A stretch of 64,000 nucleotides of DNA from Rhodospirillaceae bacterium bin65 (GTDB lineage Bacteria > Pseudomonadota > Alphaproteobacteria > Bin65), in NCBI GenBank assembly GCA_002238725.1, contig MPMX01000019.1:1-64000 (forward strand), given 5' to 3'. The notes under the pieces were generated by a model that saw only the letters and a program-made list of their open reading frames with translations, made no database searches and was not told the DNA's origin. Shown in pieces: positions 1 to 10,244 of this stretch; the stretch's first letter is position 1, and each line of letters starts with the position of its first letter. The translations under genes and the position numbers were made by a program.

Positions 1-2
1 GC

Positions 3-449
3 GAAGCGCTGCGCGACGGCGAGACGGACCTGCTGTGCTCCCGCGCCGACCGGCCGCAAAACCTTGTCGAGCGGCAGGAAGCCTCGTGGCAGCCCCTGCT
101 GGAATGGCTGCGTCGCCGCCACGGCATTGCCCTGGCGGCGGTCAGCGGCGTCCTCCCGCAACCCCAGGATCCGCATGCCATCGCGAGCCTGGAACATGTC
201 GTCGGCGGCTGTGACGATTTCGAATTGACAGCGCTGCATTTGGGCGTGACAAGCGCCGGCTCCGTCGCGATCGGCCTCGCCACGATCGCGGGCGACATAA
301 CGGCGGAGGAAGCTGCGGATGCCGCGTTTCTGGACGACCGCTATCAGATCGAGCACTGGGGCGCCGACGCGGAGGCCGAGGCCCGCCTGGCGCAGGGCCG
401 GGCCGACATCGCCCTGGCGTGGCGGTTTGCGGCGCTGCTTCGCACCTGA
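3..449 (+). CDS. ATP12 family F1-ATPase assembly chaperone, C-terminal part
   Basis: The frame is open from the left window edge to TGA at 447-449, so the N-terminal part lies outside. The visible 148 residues match the C-terminal part of the ATP12 family (chaperone for the F1 alpha subunit, common in Alphaproteobacteria and mitochondria): an LLCSRADRP segment, a QPLLEW segment, and the helical end with [17 protein letters not shown] and [10 protein letters not shown]. Seen: sequence and frame. Known: family role in assembling F1-ATPase in the cytoplasm. The gene lies 95 bases upstream of the carboxylase beta subunit on the same strand. Confidence 0.85.
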   Translation, partial: EALRDGETDLLCSRADRPQNLVERQEASWQPLLEWLRRRHGIALAAVSGVLPQPQDPHAIASLEHVVGGCDDFELTALHLGVTSAGSVAIGLATIAGDITAEEAADAAFLDDRYQIEHWGADAEAEARLAQGRADIALAWRFAALLRT

Positions 450-544
450 CCGAACTGCCGGCGGCGGCCGCAACGGACTGGCCTCAATCCGGGGGGAGTG
501 CTAATCCCGCAAGTGGGTTTACCGGATGCGGCCGGGAGGCGGGC

Positions 545-2077
<1,533 letters not shown>

Positions 2078-2180
2078 GGCGGCCAAAGCAAGGGCGCCGA
2101 AGCCTGACGGAAGCCTTGTCGATGCCGGGATTGGCCGATATCGACTTCGACCCGCCGCGGGTCCGCATCGAAAGCAAAGC

Positions 2181-2202
2181 GGCCGATCCCGATATATCGG
2201 CC
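2181..2202. terminator. Stem-loop between convergent pccB and cytochrome b561 genes
   Basis: A perfect 7-bp inverted repeat, GGCCGAT/ATCGGCC, with an 8-base loop sits in the 206-base gap between the convergent genes. There is no long T run on either side, so a bidirectional terminator function is inferred from position only. I see no other gene in this gap; a 65-codon frame covering it has no recognisable similarity. Confidence 0.3.
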
Positions 2203-2283
2203 GCCGAGGCGACCGATTTCCGGTCCGGCGCCCGCCAAGGGTAGCCGGATAGCCCTATCCGAGTAACCGGCCCTGAGGCGCTG

Positions 2284-2850
2284 TCAGCCGCGCCGCCCGG
2301 TCGGTGGGCGCGGGTTCAGCATTCGTTTCAGGGTCGAGCCCCTGTCGACGAAATGGTGCTTGAGCGCAGCGCCGGCGTGAACGGCGACCAGGGCGATGCC
2401 GCCGTAGGCCAGGTAGTAATGCAGGTCGATGGCGAGATCGCGGAACGCCTCGGTCTTGCCAAGGACCGCAGGCACTTCGAACAGGCCGAACATGTCGATG
2501 CCGGCGCCCTCGGAGGTCGAGATGACGTAGCCGGTGACCGGCACGAGGACGATGAGCGCGTTCAGGCACCAGTGCATGACCGTGGCGCCGGCCCGCTCGT
2601 GCGGCCTCAGGTCCACCGCGAGCCCGGGCTTTCGGTCGGCGAACCGCCAGCCGAGTTTCGCCGCGGCAAGCGCGAGGGCGACGATCCCGATTGCCTTATG
2701 CAGGGCGAGGGAATCGTTATACCAGGGATCGTAGTAGCTCAGCCCGACCATCCAGACCCCGAGCGCAACGAGCCCGACAAAGGCAAGGGCAATGGCCCAG
2801 TGAAAGGAAATCGAGACGAGGCCATAACGGTCGCTGCCGTTCCGCCACAT
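2284..2850 (-). CDS. Cytochrome b561 family membrane protein
   Basis: A 188-residue integral membrane di-heme cytochrome of the bacterial CybB type, which takes electrons from or to quinol in the cytoplasmic membrane. Four hydrophobic helices are visible, with candidate heme-ligand histidines in SFHWAIA (about residue 17), ALHKAIG (about 51), VMHWCLN (about 92) and DLHYYLAYGG plus VAVHAG (about 140-157). Length and helix count fit the family. It lies 44 bases downstream of the YceI gene on the same strand, and YceI/b561 pairs are common in Proteobacteria, so the two probably form an operon. Confidence 0.88.
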   Translation of the reverse strand: MWRNGSDRYGLVSISFHWAIALAFVGLVALGVWMVGLSYYDPWYNDSLALHKAIGIVALALAAAKLGWRFADRKPGLAVDLRPHERAGATVMHWCLNALIVLVPVTGYVISTSEGAGIDMFGLFEVPAVLGKTEAFRDLAIDLHYYLAYGGIALVAVHAGAALKHHFVDRGSTLKRMLNPRPPTGRRG

Positions 2851-2894
2851 GCCGGTTCCCCCCGGACGCCGGAACGCCGGACTGCAGGCCGGCC

Positions 2895-3470
2895 CTAATT
2901 GCGGATGCCCTCGACGGAGAGGAAGAAATACACAGTGTCGGACGCCGGGCCCAGATTCATGCCCGCGCCGAAGGCCTTGCGGGACAGGGTTGCCGTGCCT
3001 TCGAAACCCGCGCGGTAGCCGCCCCAGGGATCCTTGCCCTCGCCGACTTTCTTCACGGCAATGGCGATCGGCTTCGTGACGCCCATCAACGTCAGGTTTC
3101 CTTTCATCGTGCCGCCCTTGGCATCGCCCTCATATCCGGTGCTGACGAAGGTCGCCTTGGGGAATTTCCGCACATTCAGGAAATCGGGCGAACGCAGATG
3201 CTTGTCGCGCTCGGCATGGCCGGTGTCGACGCTGGCCGTGTCGATCTCGACCGAGATTTTCTGGCCGGCCGGCCCCGCTGCCGGATCGAAGGAAAGGCTG
3301 CCCGAAATTCTGTCGAACGTGCCGACCATCCAGGAATAGCCCAGATGGCTGATCTTCAACTGGACGAAGCTGTGGGCTCCATCGATCCGGTATTGGGCGG
3401 CCTGGGCCGCCGTCGCCGAACATGCGATGGCGGTGGCAGCGAGAACGGCAGCCAGCGTGCGTGCGATCAT
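2895..3470 (-). CDS. YceI family periplasmic lipid-binding protein
   Basis: A 191-residue secreted lipocalin-like protein of the YceI family. Residues 1-24 form a Sec signal peptide ending in AAQA, followed by [22 protein letters not shown], the usual family opening, then SLSFDP and a C-terminal beta-rich part. The family binds long-chain isoprenoids or similar amphiphiles. I chose the start at 3470 (MIARTL) rather than 3485 because it gives a standard signal peptide; the longer form adds MEVRP. It is the upstream member of the pair with cytochrome b561. Confidence 0.88.
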   Translation of the reverse strand: MIARTLAAVLAATAIACSATAAQAAQYRIDGAHSFVQLKISHLGYSWMVGTFDRISGSLSFDPAAGPAGQKISVEIDTASVDTGHAERDKHLRSPDFLNVRKFPKATFVSTGYEGDAKGGTMKGNLTLMGVTKPIAIAVKKVGEGKDPWGGYRAGFEGTATLSRKAFGAGMNLGPASDTVYFFLSVEGIRN

Positions 3471-3485
3471 GGGTCGAACCTCCAT

Positions 3486-3906
3486 TCGAATATGCCTTTA
3501 CGTTTGGTATGAGGCGGACGGCATTCGGATCCGCCCCGATGATGGACATAAGCGCCGATGGACCGATGAGCAGGAAGGCGAACTGATTTCTCCAGTTTCA
3601 GAAGTTACCAAAATCACGAGTACAGATTGCCGATGCCACAACGGCATAAGAGTTATCCAAGTAATTGCTGTGCTTTTCGCCAATAGTGACAGTGGCGCTG
3701 AAATTATCGGCCGAAATTTCAATTCCCGCAGTTTTCCGATCGCCGGTTGCCGGCAATGTCATGCTGCCCGCACGATGCCGGCGACACCCGCTCGACAGCG
3801 GCGGCTGAGCCGACCCTTACAGGGACCGTCGTTCGAACCGCGCCGTCCAGCGCTCGCTTCGGTGTACGACGGGGCGGCGGGATTCCGTCGCTCCGCAAGA
3901 AGCCTT
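3486..3906. other. Intergenic region with an AT-richer island
   Basis: I see no supported gene in these 421 bases. Bases about 3580-3720 are only about 44% G+C, far below the surroundings. The stretch probably contains the promoter of the yceI/b561 pair, which reads leftward from 3470. Bases 3780-3906 return to high G+C. No known RNA family was recognised. Confidence 0.5.
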
Positions 3907-4263
3907 CTAGGGTTTGCTCAGGGCGGACAGCTTCAGTACGTGCTGGTTGCCGAGCCAGGTCGCATAATCCCTGTGATCGGCGAGGTCGTCGCCGGTCAGC
4001 GGATGAAGGAAAACATCGAGATTGCCGCGATTGAGAATCAGAAAGGGCAGAAGCTCGCCGAGCTGTTCGGCCTTGAAGGCGATCTGGTAGCTCCATTCCG
4101 GATGCGGGCCGACGGGGAAATCGCGCCACCGGCCCATGACGATATCGAACCGGGCCTCCACCGCCTCGCGCAGCACCGCGGCGGCCGGCTTCGACTCTGC
4201 CGTGTAATAGACATGGGCGTGATAGCCCTCGATTGCCCCGGTATCGGCTGTCTCGGTGGTCAT
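3907..4263 (-). CDS. DOPA 4,5-dioxygenase family protein
   Basis: A 118-residue small extradiol-dioxygenase-like protein of the bacterial DOPA dioxygenase family (related to fungal and plant DODA). Conserved pieces are YHAHVYY near residue 12, VGPHPEWSYQI near the middle and HPLTGDDLADH near residue 90; the histidines are the probable metal ligands. The start at 4263 (MTTETAD) is chosen because the longer frame to 4464 has low-complexity arginine-rich sequence and overlaps the divergent pccA start. Substrate is unknown; many bacterial members are found far from any pigment pathway. Confidence 0.8.
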   Translation of the reverse strand: MTTETADTGAIEGYHAHVYYTAESKPAAAVLREAVEARFDIVMGRWRDFPVGPHPEWSYQIAFKAEQLGELLPFLILNRGNLDVFLHPLTGDDLADHRDYATWLGNQHVLKLSALSKP

Positions 4264-4400
4264 GGCTGCCGTCGGTCGCTCCGTTCGGTACCGCGCTGAC
4301 GATATAGTCTCGCCCGTCCGGCGCGGCGACGGCGAGTCTGTACCTGAAAGGCGGCAGGGGATAAACAGGTTGGCGCTTCTCTTGTTCCCGGATGTCCGCC

Positions 4401-6407
4401 ATGTTCGAGAAAATTCTGGTCGCAAACCGCGGCGAGATCGCCTGCCGGGTGATGAAAACGGCAAAGCGGATGGGCATCGGCACCGTCGCGGTCTATTCCG
4501 AAGCGGACCGGGATGCGCTGCATGTCGCGATGGCCGACGAGGCGGTCGCCATCGGGCCGGCGCCTTCCGCCGAATCCTATCTGGTCGCCGAAAGGATCGT
4601 CGGGGCCTGCAAGGAGACCGGTGCGGACGCGGTGCATCCCGGCTACGGCTTCCTGTCCGAAAACACCGCCTTTGCCGAAACCCTGGCTGACGCCGGCATC
4701 GCCTTTATCGGCCCGCCGCCGGCTGCGATCGCGGCGATGGGCGACAAAATCGAATCCAAACGCATCGCGAAGGATGCCGGCGTCAACACGATTCCCGGCC
4801 ATGTCGCCGTGATCCGGGACGAGGCTGAAGCGCTGGAGATCGCCCAGGGCATCGGCTTTCCGGTGATGATCAAGGCGTCGGCCGGCGGCGGCGGCAAGGG
4901 TATGCGCATTGCCCGGGCCGCGGACGAAATGGCCGAAGGATTCCGGCTGGCGACCAACGAGGCCCGCAGTTCCTTCGCCGACGACAGGGTCTTCATCGAG
5001 AAATTCATCGAAGACCCGCGCCACATCGAAATTCAGGTGCTGGCCGATACCCACGGCGGCGCCGTCTATCTGAATGAGCGCGAGTGTTCGATCCAGCGCC
5101 GGCATCAGAAGGTGATCGAGGAGGCGCCGTCGCCGTTTCTCGACGCGGCGACGCGGCGCGCGATGGGCGAGCAGGCGGTCGCTCTGGCGAACAGGGTCGC
5201 CTATTGCTCGGCCGGGACCGTGGAATTCATCGTCGACAAGGATCGCAATTTCTATTTCCTTGAGATGAACACGCGGCTGCAGGTCGAGCATCCGGTGACC
5301 GAGTTGATCACCGGCCTCGACCTGGTGGAGCAGATGATCCGCGTCGCCGCCGGCGAGAAGCTGGCCTTCGGTCAGGACGACGTGACGCTGACCGGCTGGG
5401 CGATGGAAAGCCGGGTCTACGCCGAGGACCCGCTGCGTGGCTTCCTGCCGTCGGTCGGCCGGCTCGTCCGCTACATTCCGCCCGAGGAAAGCGAGACCGT
5501 CCGCGTCGACACCGGAGTCGGCGAAGGCTCCGAAATCTCGATCTACTACGACCCCATGATCGCCAAGCTGGTCAGCTACGGCGCGACCCGGGACGAGGCG
5601 ATCGCAGAGATGCGCCGGGCGCTCGACGGCTACTATGTCCGCGGCGTCAGCCACAATATGCAGTTCCTCTCGGCGGTCATGCAGCATCCGCGGTTCGTCG
5701 CCGGCGACCTGACGACGGGCTTCATCGAAGAGGAATTTCCCGACGGGTTCAAAGGCGTGGCGCCGGGCGAGGCGGAGACCGGGACGCTCGCCGCCATCGC
5801 CGCCGCGGCGGCGCAGATTGTGCGCGAACGCGAAAGATCGGTCGGCTGCGAGGAGCCGGCTACCGAAGACGCGTCCCATTGGACGGTCCAGCTCGGCCCG
5901 GACTACATCGACGTTGCTCTCGAAGGCGAACCCGGCGATGTCCTGGTGATAATCGGAGCCGCATCGACGGATAGCGCCGACCGGCGCCCGGCAATTCCCG
6001 TGTTGACCGGCTGGCGACCGGGCGAACCCCTGTTCCGGGCTCAGGTCGGCGGCGCCCAGGTGATCGCCCAGATCGACGCGACCGGCACCGGCTGGCGTAT
6101 CGCGCAGGGCGGCACGGCGGTCGAAGCGCGGGTTCTCCGCCCCAGGGTTGCACAGTTGGCTGCAACCATGCCGGTCAAGGAACCGCCGGACATGTCGAAA
6201 TTCCTGCTTTCGCCGATGCCGGGCCTGCTGGTCTCGGTGGCGGTCGCCGGCGGACAGTGGGTGAAGGCCGGAGAAGAACTGGCGGTGATCGAAGCCATGA
6301 AGATGGAAAACGTTCTGCGGGCCGATCAGGATGGCGAAGTGAAGGCGATCCACGCCAGCCCGGGCGATTCGCTGACGGTGGATCAGAAAATCGTCGAATT
6401 CGTCTGA
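4401..6407 (+). CDS. pccA: Propionyl-CoA carboxylase alpha subunit (biotin carboxylase plus BCCP)
   Basis: A 668-residue biotin-dependent carboxylase subunit, standard for PccA. The order is: biotin carboxylase domain (MFEKILVANRGEIACRV at the start, ATP-grasp glycine loop GGGGKGMRI near residue 161, carboxylase signature ending MNTRLQVEHPVTE), a linker/BT domain, and a C-terminal biotinyl domain with EAMKMEN, whose biotinyl lysine is about residue 634. ATG 4392 is an alternative start two codon groups upstream; homologues begin at MFEKIL. It uses ATP and bicarbonate to carboxylate biotin for the pccB product. An acylphosphatase gene follows 67 bases downstream. Confidence 0.94.
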   Translation: MFEKILVANRGEIACRVMKTAKRMGIGTVAVYSEADRDALHVAMADEAVAIGPAPSAESYLVAERIVGACKETGADAVHPGYGFLSENTAFAETLADAGIAFIGPPPAAIAAMGDKIESKRIAKDAGVNTIPGHVAVIRDEAEALEIAQGIGFPVMIKASAGGGGKGMRIARAADEMAEGFRLATNEARSSFADDRVFIEKFIEDPRHIEIQVLADTHGGAVYLNERECSIQRRHQKVIEEAPSPFLDAATRRAMGEQAVALANRVAYCSAGTVEFIVDKDRNFYFLEMNTRLQVEHPVTELITGLDLVEQMIRVAAGEKLAFGQDDVTLTGWAMESRVYAEDPLRGFLPSVGRLVRYIPPEESETVRVDTGVGEGSEISIYYDPMIAKLVSYGATRDEAIAEMRRALDGYYVRGVSHNMQFLSAVMQHPRFVAGDLTTGFIEEEFPDGFKGVAPGEAETGTLAAIAAAAAQIVRERERSVGCEEPATEDASHWTVQLGPDYIDVALEGEPGDVLVIIGAASTDSADRRPAIPVLTGWRPGEPLFRAQVGGAQVIAQIDATGTGWRIAQGGTAVEARVLRPRVAQLAATMPVKEPPDMSKFLLSPMPGLLVSVAVAGGQWVKAGEELAVIEAMKMENVLRADQDGEVKAIHASPGDSLTVDQKIVEFV

Positions 6408-6474
6408 CGCGCTGCCGGCCACAGCCGGCATTTTGCAGATTTCTGCTGCGTCTCTTGCAATCCGCGGCCGGCCG

Positions 6475-6768
6475 ATGGGAAAAGGTACACCGGAAACAGC
6501 CGTTCATTTGCGCATATCCGGCAGGGTCCAGAATGTCTGGTACCGCGGTTGGCTGGCAGAACTGGCAGACAGCGCCAGGATTCGGGGCTGGGTCCGCAAC
6601 CGGTCGGACGGCACCGTCGAGGCGTTGTTGATCGGACCCGAAAGTCTCGTGCAGGACGTCGCCGGCCGTTGCCGGTCCGGTCCGCGGGCCGCTGTCGTCG
6701 ATAAGGTCCGGGCCACGCCGGGGCGCGATGACGGGTCGGCCGGATTCCGGCTGCGTCCCACTGTGTGA
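6475..6768 (+). CDS. acyP: Acylphosphatase
   Basis: A 97-residue enzyme that hydrolyses carboxyl-phosphate bonds of acyl phosphates. The diagnostic motifs are present: ISGRVQNVWYRGW, where R of GRVQNVWYR is the catalytic phosphate-binding arginine, and GWVRNRSDGTVEALLIG with the catalytic asparagine. The family usually has 90-100 residues, so the start at 6475 (MGKGTPE) is preferred over 6433. It follows pccA on the same strand and precedes the MaoC gene by 9 bases, so co-transcription is likely. Confidence 0.93.
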   Translation: MGKGTPETAVHLRISGRVQNVWYRGWLAELADSARIRGWVRNRSDGTVEALLIGPESLVQDVAGRCRSGPRAAVVDKVRATPGRDDGSAGFRLRPTV

Positions 6769-6777
6769 CAAGGGGCG

Positions 6778-7323
6778 ATGGCCGGCCCGGGAAGCGAGTT
6801 GGTGCGCATGGGCCGTTTATTGATCGAGGGAATTCCTTTCCATGTCGACACGATGGGGGGGTATGTCGGCAAGCCGCTCGGCGAGAGCGACTGGATGCCG
6901 ATCGACCAGAACCGGATCGACCTGTTCAGCGAAGCGACGGAAGACCGGAATCCGTTGCACGTCGATCCGGGCTGGGCCGAGGCCAACGGCCCCTTCGGCG
7001 GCACCGTCGCCCACGGTTTCCTGACGCTCTCCCTTTTGAGCCATCTTTCCCGAAGCGGCGAATTGCAGCCCGACGGCGTGGACTATGGCATCAATCTCGG
7101 TTTCGAGCGGATACGCTTCCTCGCGCCGGTGGCGGAAGGCGACCGGATCAGGCTTCGGCTGTTCCTGATGGAGATCAAACCGCGCGGTCCGGGCAAATGG
7201 CAATACAAGCTGCGCTGTACGATCGTGACCGAAAAGACCGGCAAGACGGCGTTGAGCGCGGTCTGGCTGGTCATGTTCGTCAGCGCGGCCCTCGCGGGAG
7301 AAGAAGGCCGACCGTTCGGTTGA
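6778..7323 (+). CDS. MaoC family (R)-hydratase/dehydratase
   Basis: A 181-residue hot-dog-fold protein of the MaoC family, acting as an enoyl-CoA hydratase or acyl-CoA dehydratase. The catalytic Asp/His signature appears as DLFSEATEDRNPLHVDPGWAEANGPFGGTVAHGFLTLSL. Family members usually begin near DWMPIDQNRIDLF, so the N-terminal 30-45 residues are longer than normal; ATG 6808 is a plausible later start. It lies 9 bases after acyP, and its last 44 bases overlap the convergent lipB gene. A role beside propionyl-CoA metabolism or polyhydroxyalkanoate supply is inference. Confidence 0.85.
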   Translation: MAGPGSELVRMGRLLIEGIPFHVDTMGGYVGKPLGESDWMPIDQNRIDLFSEATEDRNPLHVDPGWAEANGPFGGTVAHGFLTLSLLSHLSRSGELQPDGVDYGINLGFERIRFLAPVAEGDRIRLRLFLMEIKPRGPGKWQYKLRCTIVTEKTGKTALSAVWLVMFVSAALAGEEGRPFG

Positions 7324-8038
7324 ACGTGGCCTTCAACGCTGCGTCCAGATCGGCCATCGACGCACAGGTCCCGAGTTCTGCAAGCGACGTTACCCCATAG
7401 CGCGGATCGTCGATGCCGCAGGGCAGGATGCGCTCGAATTCAACCAGATCGGGCGCAACGTTGATCGAAATGCCGTGGTAGCTCACCCAGCGGCGCAGCC
7501 GGATGCCGAGGGCGGCGATCTTGTCTTCGCGGCCCGGCCCCTTGTCCGCAGAGCGGTCGACCCACAGGCCGACCCGGCCGTCCCGGGGCGACGCCTCGAC
7601 GCCCAGTTCTCCCAGTGCTGCCGCGACCCAGGCCTCAAGGGCCCGAACCAGCAGCCGGACGTCCCTGCGCCGCCGGTTCAGGTCGAGCATGACGTAGACG
7701 ACGCGCTGGCCGGGCCCGTGCCAGGTGTAGCGGCCGCCGCGGCCGACACGATAGACGGGCAGGCCGCCGGGATCGCGCAATTCGGCCGGGTCGGCGCTGG
7801 TTCCGGCGGTCAGGACAGGTCGATGCTCCAGCAGCCAGATCGCTTCGGGCGCCTGCCGCGCCAGGATCGCCTCGACCCGGCATTCCATGTCGCGCAGCGC
7901 CGGACCGTAATCGCGCGGCCCGGCGAAGACCGACCACTCCGGCGCCGCTGCGGCCTGCCCCGCCGTCTCCTGCCTCTCGTCCGGATTAGACACCTGCGCC
8001 CTTCGCACCAGCGGCCCGTCTTGCGCCGATTTGGTCAC
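7280..8038 (-). CDS. lipB: Lipoyl(octanoyl) transferase LipB
   Basis: A 252-residue enzyme that moves octanoyl from acyl carrier protein to lipoyl domains of 2-oxoacid dehydrogenases and GcvH. Signature regions are visible: RGGRYTWHGPGQRVVYVMLDL, the EDKIAALGIR segment with the active-site lysine, VSYHGISINV, and FERILPCGIDD with the catalytic cysteine. Start 8038 is GTG; an internal GTG 15 codons in (V-S-N-P-D) is an alternative, and the first 30 residues are not conserved in the family. The 3' end overlaps the convergent MaoC gene by 44 bases. Confidence 0.92.
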   Translation of the reverse strand: MTKSAQDGPLVRRAQVSNPDERQETAGQAAAAPEWSVFAGPRDYGPALRDMECRVEAILARQAPEAIWLLEHRPVLTAGTSADPAELRDPGGLPVYRVGRGGRYTWHGPGQRVVYVMLDLNRRRRDVRLLVRALEAWVAAALGELGVEASPRDGRVGLWVDRSADKGPGREDKIAALGIRLRRWVSYHGISINVAPDLVEFERILPCGIDDPRYGVTSLAELGTCASMADLDAALKATFNRTVGLLLPRGPR

Positions 8039-8162
8039 CTTGGCGACCGGCGCAACCGCTTATATAACCCGTGTTCGTTCGCCGGTCCCCGGAATCGCGG
8101 ATCGGCGCTCTACATAGGCGGGCCTTTCGATCAGACAGTTTCGGTCGGACGGGGCGCCGCAT

Positions 8163-8249
8163 GCGGTCGTGGCGGAATTGGTAGACGCGCAGCGTTGAGG
8201 TCGCTGTGGGCGAAAGCCCGTGGAAGTTCGAGTCTTCTCGACCGCACCA
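8163..8249 (+). tRNA. tRNA-Leu (anticodon GAG)
   Basis: An 87-base class II tRNA with genome-encoded CCA at 8247-8249. The acceptor stem GCGGTCG pairs perfectly with CGACCGC. The anticodon stem CAGCG/CGCTG encloses loop TTGAGGT, giving anticodon GAG at 8197-8199 and decoding CUU/CUC. A long variable arm (GTGGGCGAAAGCCCGT) is present, as expected for leucine tRNA. It lies between divergent lipB and mgtE. Confidence 0.97.
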
Positions 8250-8339
8250 GATCATCCGAGGGCCGGCAATCCGGCCACTTGCGAGACAGGCGGCTGGTGG
8301 CCGGCGGTTGGTTCGTCGCCTCGCCGGGGAAATCCGGAT

Positions 8340-9740
8340 ATGGCCGACACCATCGACAAGCCGGCAAAGAAAAAGAAAAAGCGCGCTGCAGAGCCGCTCT
8401 ACGGCCTGCGCCCGGCCGTGGTCGATGCCGTCTCTGCAGCGGCGCGGGCCGGGCAGGCCAAGCAGGTGCGCCGCCTGATCCATCCCCTGCATCATTCCGA
8501 TGTCGCCGACCTGCTCGAGCGCCTGCCGTCGGACGTCCGGTTTCGGGTCGTCGATTTTTCGCGCCGCACGTTGCCGCCGGAAGTGCTGCCCGAACTCGAC
8601 GACGCGGTGCGCGACGAGATTCTGGATATCCTCGAGCCCAGGCAGGTCGCCGCCGCGGTCAGCGATCTGAGCACGGACGACGCCGTCGAGATACTCGAAG
8701 ACCTCGATCACGCCACCCGGCAGGAAATCCTGACCAAGGTCGAGCCCGAAGACCGGTTGCTGATCGAGGACAGCCTGTCCTATCCCGACGACAGCGCGGG
8801 CCGGCTGATGCAGCGGGAATCGGTCGCCGTCGCCCAAAGCTGGACGGTCGGCGAGGTGATCGACCATATGCGCGAAAGCACCGATCTGCCCGACGATTTC
8901 TACGATATTTTCGTGATCGACAGCGCGTCGCGCGCGCTGGTCGGCAGCCTGCCGCTCAACAAGCTGCTGCGCACCCGCCGGGCGGTGCGCATCGCTGCGA
9001 TCATGGACAGGGACATCACCCTCATTCCGGCGGCAATGGACCAGGAAGATGTGGCGATCCTGTTCCGCGACCGCGATCTGGTTTCCGCGCCGGTCGTCGA
9101 CGCAGACAATCGCCTGGTCGGCATGATCACCGTGGACGATGTGGTCGACGTGATCGATGAGGAGGCCGAGGAAGACCTGCTCAAGCTCTCCGGCGTCAGC
9201 GAGACGGACTTCTACCAGGACATGATCCAGACGACCCGGCGCCGGTTCAGCTGGCTCGGGGTCAACCTGGTCACGGCGATCGCCGCGTCGATCGTCATTG
9301 CGATCTTCGCCCGGACCATCGAGCAAATCGTGGCGCTGGCCGTGCTCATGCCGATCGTCGCCTCGATGGGCGGCATCGCCGGCACCCAGACGCTGACGGT
9401 CGCGGTCCGCGCCATCGCCATGCGCGATTTCGGGCCCGGCAAGGCGTCGCGCTTCATTCTGAAGGAAGTCTCGGTCGGGCTGGCGAACGGCGTTCTGTTC
9501 GCCGTCATCATGGGCCTGATCGCCGGCCTCTGGTTCGCCGATCCCGGCCTGGGGACGGTCATCGCCGTTGCCATGGTCCTCAACCTGGTGATCGCAGGCC
9601 TGTCCGGCGCAATGGTGCCGTTCCTGCTCGACCGCCGGGGCGTCGACCCGGCGATCGCCTCGCCCGTCATTCTCACAACGGTCACCGACGTCATCGGCTT
9701 TCTGACGTTCCTCGGTCTGGCGACCGTCTTCCTGCTCTAG
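8340..9740 (+). CDS. mgtE: Magnesium transporter MgtE
   Basis: A 466-residue Mg2+ channel/transporter of the cytoplasmic membrane. Domain order is a lysine-rich N terminus (KKKKKR), an MgtE N domain of helical repeats (about residues 50-150), a pair of CBS domains (about 155-280, including IMDRDITLIPAAMDQEDVAILF and GMITVDDVVDVIDEEAEED), and five membrane helices from about residue 300 onward with the MGGIAGTQTLTVAVRAIA pore region. Frames that begin at 8220 run through the tRNA gene and are rejected; ATG 8340 follows GGGGAAATCCGG. Gating by cytosolic Mg2+ through the CBS pair is family knowledge. Confidence 0.95.
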   Translation: MADTIDKPAKKKKKRAAEPLYGLRPAVVDAVSAAARAGQAKQVRRLIHPLHHSDVADLLERLPSDVRFRVVDFSRRTLPPEVLPELDDAVRDEILDILEPRQVAAAVSDLSTDDAVEILEDLDHATRQEILTKVEPEDRLLIEDSLSYPDDSAGRLMQRESVAVAQSWTVGEVIDHMRESTDLPDDFYDIFVIDSASRALVGSLPLNKLLRTRRAVRIAAIMDRDITLIPAAMDQEDVAILFRDRDLVSAPVVDADNRLVGMITVDDVVDVIDEEAEEDLLKLSGVSETDFYQDMIQTTRRRFSWLGVNLVTAIAASIVIAIFARTIEQIVALAVLMPIVASMGGIAGTQTLTVAVRAIAMRDFGPGKASRFILKEVSVGLANGVLFAVIMGLIAGLWFADPGLGTVIAVAMVLNLVIAGLSGAMVPFLLDRRGVDPAIASPVILTTVTDVIGFLTFLGLATVFLL

Positions 9741-9757
9741 CCCGGGTCTGACCGCGC

Positions 9758-10159
9758 ATGCGGATCGTCTTCGACACTTGGCAGTTCGTCCGCGTGATGG
9801 TGCGGCTGGAGAAAACCCGGAGCCGGGATTCTGCGCGCCGCGCCCTTTGGGTCGCGTGGGCTGCGGACTGGCATCGGCTGGACGGCGATCTGGAGAGATT
9901 GCGCGCCACGGAATTCGGGCGCTTTGCCGAAGCGATGATGGATCAGGAGGTGACCTTCGATCCGGTCGATGCCCCGACGATCCGGACGGTTGCCCGGCTG
10001 TCGCGGGAGGTTGCCGGCGAACTCGGCCGGGCGCAGAAAGCGGCCGCCGCCGCAGACCGGGACAACCTGGCCTTCGAACGCGACGGCCTTTCCGATCTGG
10101 CAGAGCGACTGGAGGAACTGGCGCGGCAAGCCTCCGGCAGGTGGCCTGGCCGCGGCTAA
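9758..10159 (+). CDS. Hypothetical protein, 133 residues
   Basis: A 133-residue soluble, charged protein that I cannot assign to a family. It starts 17 bases after mgtE (ATG 9758). Third codon positions are strongly G/C-rich in this frame, as in neighbouring real genes. The N-terminal half (MRIVFDTWQFVRVMVRLEKT) is mixed, and the C-terminal half from residue 85 is strongly helical and rich in Ala, Arg and Glu, possibly a short coiled coil. An antisense frame of similar size exists but reads as arginine/proline-rich low-complexity sequence. Confidence 0.5.
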   Translation: MRIVFDTWQFVRVMVRLEKTRSRDSARRALWVAWAADWHRLDGDLERLRATEFGRFAEAMMDQEVTFDPVDAPTIRTVARLSREVAGELGRAQKAAAAADRDNLAFERDGLSDLAERLEELARQASGRWPGRG

Positions 10160-10244
10160 AGCTTCGAGAGGTCCGCTTTAGGGTGCGGGCTAAGGACCTT
10201 CGGATCCGGTAGTTTTAGTCAACGAAATGACCGCGTTCCGGCGA

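Noticed and set aside
4260-6431. A 723-codon minus-strand frame opposite pccA
   Set aside because: Complement of the pccA coding sequence; no domain or plausible start, and pccA is complete on the plus strand.
8206-8478. Upstream extensions of mgtE that begin inside the tRNA-Leu
   Set aside because: A protein start inside a mature tRNA is implausible; ATG 8340 gives the normal MgtE N terminus.
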